Source: a virus. Taken from it: 27,724 nt of DNA. The position numbers were made by a program, and so were the translations under genes. The stretch spans positions 1 through 27,724 of IMG/VR virus record IMGVR_UViG_3300028844_001097. One strand, given 5' to 3'. The first letter of the stretch is position 1. Each line of letters opens with the position of its first letter. Positions 1 to 6,264 of the stretch are shown one piece after another. Under the pieces are notes generated by a model. That model was not told the origin of the DNA, made no database searches, and saw nothing but the letters and a program-made list of their open reading frames with translations.

Positions 1-1851
1 CTGACCTTCGCTCCAAGGTGTCTGGATGACGCCGCCAGAGTTAATCAGCGGCATGTGACGGTCGAGGTTTTCAGCGACCAAGACGCCGCCAGCGTGGCGT
101 GAGATGCTACGCATATTGCCGAACAGGTTATCAACGTGAGTAGCAATGTGTGGATACTTGTCGAAGAAAGCCTGGAGTGTTTCACTGTATTCTTTGACTT
201 CATCAAAGGTCGGTGTATAGACACCAGCAGTTTGACCGTGAGCCTTCTTGGCTAGAGGGGTTGCTTCCGCCATCATCACACTGGTCACCTTATTGACCTC
301 GGTAAAGGGAACTTCATAGAACTTCCCAATGTCCTTAATCAGGGACCGCAACTGAAGCGTGTTGAAATTGCTGATTGGAACAACTGTGGTCTGTCCCCAG
401 TCGTCAGCAAGCATCTGTTTGAGGAGCATTGGATTTTCTAGATCATAATCAATGTCCGGATAGCCTGTGCCGCCCTTAGTCAAGAACCTCTCGAACTGAA
501 GGTTGTACTTGATCGGGTCAATCTGTGTGATATCTAAAACATAGGACAGGAGTGAGCCAGCGGCTGAACCTCGTCCAAGACCCACAAGCATTTCTTCCTG
601 AGCCTTATCACTAATCGCCTTCATCGTCAGGAAGTATTGAGCGAAGCCACGGTCTTTAATAATATTGAGTTCGTACTTGAGACGATCAACATACTCTGGT
701 TCCGTTAGTTCTTTATTTTTTAGTCCCGTCAATGCGTCAGCCGTGAGAGCCTGGATAGCAGTCTTGCCTTCAGGTACCACGAACTCGGGCAAGCGAACCT
801 CATCGTTAGGAACGAAGTCTTCACAGCGATCAAATGCAATGTGGTGAGTACGCTCAATGCTATCCCGAATGAAGTGATCTTCATACTCGACCTTGGATCG
901 CTTGGAGTAGTTCTTGTAACTCTCCCACATCTGATCGCCGTTCTTGGGATAGAGTTCGTAGCCGACATCATCAACCGACTCAGGCAGGGCGTTTGGATCT
1001 TCTGCCCAGGCTGGAGCTTTGCCTGCCCAGCCGATGCGTTTATACATCTCACGGTCTTTCCAAAGTTCTGGTCGTGGGTAGTGACTGTCGGCAGTGCTGA
1101 TAACCTCGACACCCATTTCCATACAAGCCTGGATGATGTAGTTGTTTCCTAGGTGCTGCTCGGGAATACTGTTCCACTGGACCTCGCCATAAAAGCGATC
1201 GCCGAAGATCTCCTTGAACTGTGCAATCGTGTTCCGCATGGCAGACAAGACATGCTCTTCGCCCTTGTCTTTGTTCTTCCAGAAGTCTGCGAACAATGGA
1301 CCAGACATACAGGCACTGCTGATGATGAGCCCCTCGTTGTACTTGTCCAGCATCTCGAAATCCATACGTGGATATCGGTAGAAGTTTTCTGGGCGATAGC
1401 TATCTGAAATTAACTGGAACAGATTGTTTAGACCTGTTTGGTTTTGAGCAACCATCACTAGGTGACGGCGTTCGTTTAGGGGATTTCTTTTCTTGCCTCG
1501 GTCCTCGTCCTCGACCGTCATCCCATATTCTTCTTTCTTTTGCCGCTTCTTCGCATTGGCTTTGTGCTCTTCGTACATTGTACGCCATTTACGATGGGAC
1601 TTAATGAAGTAGGATTCACATCCGTAGATGGCTTTGAACTCCTTGCCGTCTGCACGCATTTTCTTCAAATGCTCGACCTGAAACGAGAGACCGTTCATGT
1701 GTCCGTGGTCTGTGAGAGAGTGGGCGTTCATCCCATTCTCATAGGCGAAGTCCATATGTTCGCCAGGCATTCCCAGTCCGTCAAACGGCGAGAGTCCAGA
1801 GTGAGCGTGCAATCCCACGAATGGGATCTTGCTTTCAATGCGGTTGGTCAT
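1..1851 (-). CDS. dnaE: DNA polymerase III alpha subunit, C family (DnaE type), 3' end outside window
   Basis: The reading frame is open for 617 codons from an ATG at 1851 to the left edge, so the C-terminal part (fingers, clamp-binding and OB regions) is not seen. Residues 8-260 form a PHP domain: LHAHSGLSPFDG with H15 and H17, SLTDHGHMNG at 45-54, YGCESYF at 76-82 and STADSHY at 252-258, so the usual metal ligands look intact. The palm follows, with GRGSAAGS at 426-433 and the catalytic PDIDYD at 465-470, then RHAGGVLVA at 585-593. There is no inserted DEDD exonuclease, so this is DnaE-like rather than PolC-like. The role is template-directed DNA synthesis at the phage fork; intact PHP domains in this family can supply 3'-5' proofreading. 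A GAAAGG ribosome site lies 8 nt before the ATG, and the gene has its own promoter. Family assignment is very secure; role as main replicase is inference. Confidence 0.96.
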   Translation of the reverse strand, partial: MTNRIESKIPFVGLHAHSGLSPFDGLGMPGEHMDFAYENGMNAHSLTDHGHMNGLSFQVEHLKKMRADGKEFKAIYGCESYFIKSHRKWRTMYEEHKANAKKRQKKEEYGMTVEDEDRGKKRNPLNERRHLVMVAQNQTGLNNLFQLISDSYRPENFYRYPRMDFEMLDKYNEGLIISSACMSGPLFADFWKNKDKGEEHVLSAMRNTIAQFKEIFGDRFYGEVQWNSIPEQHLGNNYIIQACMEMGVEVISTADSHYPRPELWKDREMYKRIGWAGKAPAWAEDPNALPESVDDVGYELYPKNGDQMWESYKNYSKRSKVEYEDHFIRDSIERTHHIAFDRCEDFVPNDEVRLPEFVVPEGKTAIQALTADALTGLKNKELTEPEYVDRLKYELNIIKDRGFAQYFLTMKAISDKAQEEMLVGLGRGSAAGSLLSYVLDITQIDPIKYNLQFERFLTKGGTGYPDIDYDLENPMLLKQMLADDWGQTTVVPISNFNTLQLRSLIKDIGKFYEVPFTEVNKVTSVMMAEATPLAKKAHGQTAGVYTPTFDEVKEYSETLQAFFDKYPHIATHVDNLFGNMRSISRHAGGVLVAENLDRHMPLINSGGVIQTPWSEGQ

Positions 1852-1880
1852 ACACGACCTTTCTATTTTGGTGCGATACT

Positions 1881-1908
1881 ATTATAGCAGAGATTCTAAA
1901 TTGTTCAA
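1881..1908 (-). promoter_or_regulatory. sigma70-like promoter for the C-family polymerase gene
   Basis: On the minus strand a perfect -10 TATAAT (1881-1886) lies 16 nt downstream of TTGAAC (1903-1908), which matches the -35 consensus at its first four bases. The -10 is about 30 nt before the polymerase ATG. The -35 immediately follows the T tract of the terminator at 1910-1943, so the pair separates the polymerase gene from the operon upstream. Confidence 0.75.
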
Positions 1909-1909
1909 G

Positions 1910-1943
1910 AAAAAAAATGAGCGGGGCACCATCTCCCCGCTCA
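1910..1943 (-). terminator. intrinsic (rho-independent) terminator after the glycosyltransferase gene
   Basis: Read on the minus strand, TGAGCGGGG (1943-1935) pairs perfectly with CCCCGCTCA (1926-1918) across an 8-nt loop and is followed at once by eight T (1917-1910). A 9-bp GC-rich stem plus T8 is a textbook intrinsic terminator. It lies 45 nt beyond the stop codon at 1989 and should end leftward transcription of the 4346-1989 gene group. Confidence 0.93.
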
Positions 1944-1988
1944 GCCACCTGCCGTAACAGGGTTCTCCATTAAGGGTATATAGTATGG

Positions 1989-3248
1989 TTATCCTAAAGG
2001 AGAAATATATCCGTCGCTATGATCAAGTTTATATTCCAAATCTACAATGTATTGTGGGAGTTCGGGCTCAATGTCGGGACTAAATAAATTAGCTATAAGA
2101 GTCTGGTGACCACGCACGTTATCATAACTTCCGTAATGAAACTTCTTGACCACCCCCTCGCACAACTCGTTATATTCGTCTAGATCATCTCGATGTTCGT
2201 GTACCAAGGCTGCCTCGATTTGTGTTGCCGCATCAGTTAAGTTAGCTCGCTTATAATAATATCCAAGCTCAGGCATAAACTCTGAATTGTGTACGACTGG
2301 GAGTCTCAAGGTTGCTGCCTCTAGCATCGTGTAGTTCAAACCATTTTCAAAATGATGATGGAACATCACTTGAGCGTGCTTTGTTATTGTTGAAAATTTC
2401 CAACGATCTTCAAAATATACTTTCTTATCCTTTAGTAATTTCATTGACTGAAAATATTCTTGGATTGGCTTATTGTGGAGCCTGTGATGTCGGGAACCAA
2501 AAAGAAGTATTTCGCCAAAATTAGGGTTTTCTCGTTCCACAACTAGATTTGCAGCCTGGAATGGGAAAAGTGATGTCTTCAGTACATTGATGTTCGGTTC
2601 TGTTGCAAAAAGGTTTTTATTCTTTGGGTTGCCTGGGCGGAATAGAGGACCATGCTCATCATAATGTTTGTCTTCTTTATACTGCTGCAATAATAAATCT
2701 GGTCCCCATATATACGGACAGACATGTGCTATGGGAGCATCGTACCTATGCTTGATATAGTCCTTTTGCCAAGCAAAATGAGGAGACATCCATACAGCGT
2801 CGATCTTAACGTCTTCTCTCATTAAAGACCTATTTGCAAAATTTCTTTTACCTTCAACAGCGGGCAGAAGATCACCGAAGCACATGGTTTCCTGATCCAT
2901 GACATAGCGATTTCCATAGACGACAGCTACTAACTTTACTCTATTCTTTTTTAATTTGTTGGCAACACTATTATTTAGGGCGACACTTACAAGCAACAAT
3001 GCATCAAGATGATATTTGTCGTAAAAAAGCTGAAGGTTGTAGGCGGTTTCGCCGAAGATCTCTACTTCATCAGGCCACTCTTTCTTACTGGATAATGGAT
3101 AGAACACCAACACTGGCTTGACCATTGGAACTTTTTTTAGGCACTTGTAAAGAAAAAGTGCATTTTGGTGTAACCCATTGGAAAAGTATCCGTTTGGATC
3201 ACCACTTGTTAAAACCCCTATAATTTTGTCTTGCGGCTGGTTGGTCAT
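1989..3248 (-). CDS. GT-B-like glycosyltransferase resembling the DUF2827 family
   Basis: This 419-residue protein opens with a GxxTSGDPNGYFSNGLHQNA region, resembling the N-terminus of DUF2827 proteins (SNGxxQN pattern), which are predicted GT-B glycosyltransferases. The second half has FGSRHHRLHNK near residue 255 and NGLNYTMLEAATLRLPVVHN near residues 320-340. That acidic stretch before a proline-valine strand is the kind of donor-binding segment seen in GT-B enzymes. No signal peptide or membrane segment is visible, so it should act in the cytoplasm. Its substrate (phage DNA base, virion protein or cell-surface sugar) cannot be told from sequence. An AAGGAG site sits 8 nt before the ATG at 3248. 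It is the last gene of its operon, directly before a strong terminator. The family call is from memory of the motif pattern; function is inferred. Confidence 0.72.
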   Translation of the reverse strand: MTNQPQDKIIGVLTSGDPNGYFSNGLHQNALFLYKCLKKVPMVKPVLVFYPLSSKKEWPDEVEIFGETAYNLQLFYDKYHLDALLLVSVALNNSVANKLKKNRVKLVAVVYGNRYVMDQETMCFGDLLPAVEGKRNFANRSLMREDVKIDAVWMSPHFAWQKDYIKHRYDAPIAHVCPYIWGPDLLLQQYKEDKHYDEHGPLFRPGNPKNKNLFATEPNINVLKTSLFPFQAANLVVERENPNFGEILLFGSRHHRLHNKPIQEYFQSMKLLKDKKVYFEDRWKFSTITKHAQVMFHHHFENGLNYTMLEAATLRLPVVHNSEFMPELGYYYKRANLTDAATQIEAALVHEHRDDLDEYNELCEGVVKKFHYGSYDNVRGHQTLIANLFSPDIEPELPQYIVDLEYKLDHSDGYISPLG

Positions 3249-3265
3249 AGGAAATCTCCTTTTGT

Positions 3266-3276
3266 TAATAAGTAGT
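3266..3276 (-). repeat. variant copy of the intergenic motif ACTATTTATTA
   Basis: The minus strand reads ACTACTTATTA, one mismatch from the three exact copies at 21877, 23640 and 26656. Like them it lies between genes and ahead of a start codon, here 17 nt before the glycosyltransferase ATG. Confidence 0.5.
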
Positions 3277-3299
3277 TTCCAGACACCAGCGGCGGACGG

Positions 3300-3653
3300 T
3301 TATTCTTCTTTATTTTCTTCTTCCGGCTTGCCGCCGTAAACGTCCTTGTGTCCGTCCTGATAGGTAATGATTGTTTGATTGGCTGGATGAGGTTCAATAT
3401 GAACTTTCACAAAATCGCTCATACTATCAAAGATAGCAATGCCTCCACGGGGTGGCGGATAGAGCCAATGAACAACACACTGTCCAGTTGCCATTACAAC
3501 ACCCTCAATCACGACACCTTCACCTGAAACTCCCGTCTCATCTTGTTGGCGGAAAACTGTAAAACTCGTGATCCCTCGTGGTGCCAGTTTAGAAGGTGGC
3601 TTAGGTATTAGGTCGTCAGTAACCTCTTCTACTTGATTATTTTCATCGCTCAT
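3300..3653 (-). CDS. small conserved phage protein with GVSGxGVVxEGV motif, function unknown
   Basis: The 117-residue protein has a disordered acidic start, then a compact block: TVFRQQDETGVSGEGVVIEG, GQCVVHWLYPPPRGGIAIFD and a segment around residue 90 ending in TIITYQDGHKD. This layout (charged 'R..D.TGVSG.G.V..GV', a W strand, a V/I-F-x-S segment, then an xxIxxxDG end) is shared by a widespread family of small phage proteins, including actinophage ones, with no assigned role. The ATG at 3653 is chosen because GGAGAG lies 8 nt upstream and the ATG overlaps the end of the preceding gene by 11 nt. The frame stays open further upstream but that part only shadows the neighbouring gene. The tail is rich in E and K (EEENKEE). 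Confidence 0.75.
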   Translation of the reverse strand: MSDENNQVEEVTDDLIPKPPSKLAPRGITSFTVFRQQDETGVSGEGVVIEGVVMATGQCVVHWLYPPPRGGIAIFDSMSDFVKVHIEPHPANQTIITYQDGHKDVYGGKPEEENKEE

Positions 3654-3933
3654 TTTGATACTCTCCGTAAGATTCCAAGACATCATTGAGCCACTCGGGA
3701 TCAATAAACGTAACCTCATCTGATCTATATACTTCCTTGTGATATACTTCATCAAGAAGACTTGATCGGTGTGCTTGACTAGCCTCATATGCTTGGTCTT
3801 CAAAAAAGTGTATATTATAGTTTGCCCAACCATCAGAGTCTTTCTTCATAGCCTGAACAACTCCTAGTCTAGTAATCCCCTTATGGCGGTTCATTACCAT
3901 ACGCCCAATTGCGTGGTTCTCTCTTTTAATCAA
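3643..3933 (-). CDS. hypothetical protein, about 96 residues, TTG start
   Basis: I do not recognise this protein. It has a basic start with MNRHKGITRLGVVQAMK, a central NYNIHFFEDQAYEASQAHRS stretch and an acidic end (FIDPEWLNDVLESYGEY), with no membrane segment. The frame is open further to a weak TTG at 3987, but the better start is the TTG at 3933. An AGAGG site lies 5 nt before it, and it overlaps the TGA of the preceding 53-residue gene in a TTGA junction, which suggests coupled translation. Its own stop at 3643 overlaps the next gene by 11 nt. The HFFEDQ and hydrophobic stretches suggest a small folded beta-rich protein; function cannot be assigned. Confidence 0.65.
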   Translation of the reverse strand: MIKRENHAIGRMVMNRHKGITRLGVVQAMKKDSDGWANYNIHFFEDQAYEASQAHRSSLLDEVYHKEVYRSDEVTFIDPEWLNDVLESYGEYQNER

Positions 3934-4091
3934 AATAACCTCTTCATTTCTTTTAGTCTTAATTTTAGAATCTGTGAGTGGTGCCAACGAGACTTTGCTG
4001 TTCTGGAAAGATCATAGGACTTATCGATCCTATCAATTATTTCCTCAACCAAGGAGGAGGGAACTTTAATATAACTCTCGGCTTTGGTCAT
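3930..4091 (-). CDS. small basic hypothetical protein, 53 residues
   Basis: An ATG at 4091 opens a 53-codon frame (start MTKAESYIKVPSSLVEEIID, end LKLRLKEMKRLF) that fills the otherwise empty stretch between the GroES-like gene and the next gene. It starts 3 nt after the upstream stop and ends in a TTGA overlap with the downstream TTG start. Composition is helical and rich in K and R, with a heptad-like SSLVEEIIDRIDKS segment. No strong ribosome site is visible, so translation would depend on coupling to the co-chaperonin gene. The tight junctions on both sides are the main evidence; function is unknown. Confidence 0.55.
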   Translation of the reverse strand: MTKAESYIKVPSSLVEEIIDRIDKSYDLSRTAKSRWHHSQILKLRLKEMKRLF

Positions 4092-4094
4092 TAT

Positions 4095-4346
4095 CTATTC
4101 TACACAGATCAGGTGGTTTTCGCCAATAAAAGTATAAGTCTTCCCTCTCACTGTTACCTCTTCTTTCCCGAAAGAATGAACAACAACAGTTTGTCCAGTG
4201 AGATCGTTAGTGCAATCAGGGGCACAGGAGATGACCTTGGCTGTTAAGAACTCTTCAACTTTTTCTTCGACGGGTACAAAGAATACCCCCTGCTCTAGCT
4301 CCTCCTCGGTTATCTCTATAAGTAGTCTTCTATTTAAAGGTTTCAT
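4095..4346 (-). CDS. GroES-like (Cpn10/gp31-type) co-chaperonin
   Basis: The 83-residue protein follows the Cpn10 pattern: KPLNRRLLIEI at the start, a mobile-loop-like segment with a hydrophobic tip (EQGVFFVPVEE), AKVISCAPDC, then LTGQTVVVHSFGKEEVTVRG and ENHLICVE at the end. GroES and phage gp31 cap GroEL so that phage proteins, in T4 the capsid protein, can fold; no GroEL gene is in this window, so it would use the host's. There are two adjacent ATGs at 4349 and 4346; the second is better placed, 5 nt after AAGGAG. It is slightly shorter than GroES (97) and gp31 (111). It leads an operon with three small genes and the glycosyltransferase. Fold is fairly secure; partner is inferred. Confidence 0.82.
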   Translation of the reverse strand: MKPLNRRLLIEITEEELEQGVFFVPVEEKVEEFLTAKVISCAPDCTNDLTGQTVVVHSFGKEEVTVRGKTYTFIGENHLICVE

Positions 4347-4368
4347 CATAACTCCTTTTGGTAAGTAT

Positions 4369-4374
4369 ATTATA
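4369..4374 (-). promoter_or_regulatory. candidate -10 element before the co-chaperonin gene
   Basis: A perfect TATAAT on the minus strand lies in the 43-nt gap after the ribonucleotide reductase stop, about 20 nt before the co-chaperonin start. No convincing -35 is present at 16-18 nt, so this may be weak or need an activator. Confidence 0.4.
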
Positions 4375-4392
4375 TCTTATTTTTTGTTTCCG

Positions 4393-6264
4393 TTAAGAAA
4401 CTTCACAAGCACCGCCAGCACAAGCCAGTTCGCCCTTGAGGTCAGTGTTGTCGTCTTCTTCGATGACCTTGGAAAGATCTACAGAGGCAAGCTTTTTGAG
4501 CATAGCTTCGTAGTGTTCCCTGGTGCAGTCCTCAAAAGGAGCCTGCTGATAAGAGCCACCATCGTGAGGAAGCACAGCAAGTCCGTTGTAGGCATTACGG
4601 TTGTCCCACATCCACTCGCCAGCATCTGCCCATTCATTCTCACGAAGAGAGATAGTTGCAGAGACGTTGTGTCCGTTTTGACCTGATCGGTGTCCAGCTT
4701 TGACCCACTCACTAGTGATTTTCTTTACTCTCCGTAAAAGTTGGAAAGCACTTTCGGTGCGGAAGATAGAGCCTTCGGGAGCCATCTGTGGAACCGAGAT
4801 GACGGCTGTGTCGTGAGGTCGGAAGAACTCGTCTTCTACAAGCTCTGGGTGGTGAATGGCGAGGTGCCAGTAGATTGGTTCATTCTTGCCGACACGAATA
4901 CGACGGATGTAGTAATCATTGTGCCAAGCGTGAATACCGCTAGAGGTTCCCAAGGTTAAGCTTGTGGTTCCTGCTGGCTTTACACAGGTAGTACGGGCAG
5001 CTTTGTTGATACCAATGACCTGGGCAACACGAGCGTTCTCTTCTTTGACCACATGAGCAGCCGCAGTTAGATCGATATCATCAGCCAATACACGACCTGA
5101 AGCAATACCCGTCATAGATACGCCGATAAGGGCATCCTTTTCAGTAGTCCGCTGCCAGACTGGGCGAAGATAGTGAAAATCTGTGTAGCCCGCTTGGAGC
5201 GTACCGATGAAGGCAGCCGCACGAACACGATCCTCAAGGTCTTGCTGGTCCTTGATGTTGCTTACATTGACTTCTGTAAGATTGCAGAACTGGAATGGTC
5301 GTAGACCGATCTCACAGCAGGGGTTGGTCCCCCAGTCCTTGTCGTTGGACAAGTAGATGCCGGGCTCTCCAGCGTTGGATGCCTCAACACGTTTCCATAA
5401 GTCTAGGAAGAATTCTTTTGTTACTCTGTGCCGCAAAAGTACAGCCGAGTTGTTGGCTCGTCCTCGCTGTGGGTTGGTCTCCCACCAGTTGCCTGATTTA
5501 CAAGAGATCATCTCGTTATCACTTGCCGAGAACAAAGAAATTAGTGCAGCACGACGGATACCGCCAGCCAATACGGCGTCAGCAATATGGCATACAATAT
5601 CGTGGACCTCAATAGCTGAAAGCTTTTGTCCGTCCTCTTTTTCAGCCAAGACGCCTTCGACCTTTACCAAGCACTCCTTAAGAGGCTGAGGCCCAGGAGC
5701 CTTTCCGCCAGAAGTTACAAGGCGAGCACCTTTAGCACGAATATCGCTAAAATCAAATCGTAGCTTTGAGCCACCATAGAAATAGCTGCGGATAAGATGC
5801 TTGACGGCATCAGCCCATCCTTCAATACTGTCATTTATCAAATACCTCCTTGATCGGTTAATGTTAGGTTTGTGAATTTCTGGCAGTTCATCAACGTGAT
5901 GTTGCTGGACAGAATAGCCAACGCCAGTTCCCCCGAGCAACAAAAACATAATCTCACCAAAAACACGCCAGTCATCAACTGGAGCATATGCACAGTTGAA
6001 AACACGGTTAGGTGAAATCTCAATTGGCTTTCCAGCAAACTGCATGGATCGCATAGAAGGTAGCACCTTCTTCTCAAATACATTCTTATATGTCTCTACA
6101 ATCTCGCCCTTAAGTTCTGGGTACTTCTTGACGTGCATCTCCATATTTCGAGATACAAGTTCATCCCAGGTTTCTCGTCGCTGCTGCTCAGGCAGATAAC
6201 GAGCGTATTTCATATACACTGTGATGTCTGATAGGATTTGGGTTGATAGTTGTGTGTTACTCAT
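4393..6264 (-). CDS. nrdJ: class II (adenosylcobalamin-dependent) ribonucleotide reductase
   Basis: The 623-residue enzyme reduces ribonucleotides to deoxyribonucleotides for phage DNA synthesis. It resembles the monomeric Lactobacillus-type class II enzyme. The active-site cysteine and partners are in NPCCEIG (N314, C316, E318), the buried redox pair is C91 (RVFNCAY) and C327 (FQFCNL), and the C-terminal relay pair is C615/C620 in CAGGAC. GGTGVGYS at 111-118 and KPAGTTSLTLGTSSGIHAW after residue 425 are also typical. There is no class I radical-subunit gene nearby, which fits. At 623 residues it is about 100 shorter than the L. leichmannii enzyme (739). Its ATG overlaps the helicase stop as ATGA, so the two are translationally coupled. 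Activity would depend on host or environmental B12. The class call is strong; NTP versus NDP substrate is not decided by sequence. Confidence 0.94.
   Translation of the reverse strand: MSNTQLSTQILSDITVYMKYARYLPEQQRRETWDELVSRNMEMHVKKYPELKGEIVETYKNVFEKKVLPSMRSMQFAGKPIEISPNRVFNCAYAPVDDWRVFGEIMFLLLGGTGVGYSVQQHHVDELPEIHKPNINRSRRYLINDSIEGWADAVKHLIRSYFYGGSKLRFDFSDIRAKGARLVTSGGKAPGPQPLKECLVKVEGVLAEKEDGQKLSAIEVHDIVCHIADAVLAGGIRRAALISLFSASDNEMISCKSGNWWETNPQRGRANNSAVLLRHRVTKEFFLDLWKRVEASNAGEPGIYLSNDKDWGTNPCCEIGLRPFQFCNLTEVNVSNIKDQQDLEDRVRAAAFIGTLQAGYTDFHYLRPVWQRTTEKDALIGVSMTGIASGRVLADDIDLTAAAHVVKEENARVAQVIGINKAARTTCVKPAGTTSLTLGTSSGIHAWHNDYYIRRIRVGKNEPIYWHLAIHHPELVEDEFFRPHDTAVISVPQMAPEGSIFRTESAFQLLRRVKKITSEWVKAGHRSGQNGHNVSATISLRENEWADAGEWMWDNRNAYNGLAVLPHDGGSYQQAPFEDCTREHYEAMLKKLASVDLSKVIEEDDNTDLKGELACAGGACEVS

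Noticed and set aside
665-1887. Several open frames on the plus strand and one on the minus strand (729-1112) in the first 1.9 kb
   Set aside because: All lie inside the C-family polymerase gene in other frames, and their translations lack recognisable structure.
3654-3833. Longer version of the 117-residue gene starting at 3833
   Set aside because: The added part overlaps the neighbouring gene out of frame, and a good ribosome site precedes the ATG at 3653.
4198-5689. Plus-strand open frames of 72-162 codons across the ribonucleotide reductase gene
   Set aside because: They are shadows of a gene with complete catalytic motifs on the minus strand.
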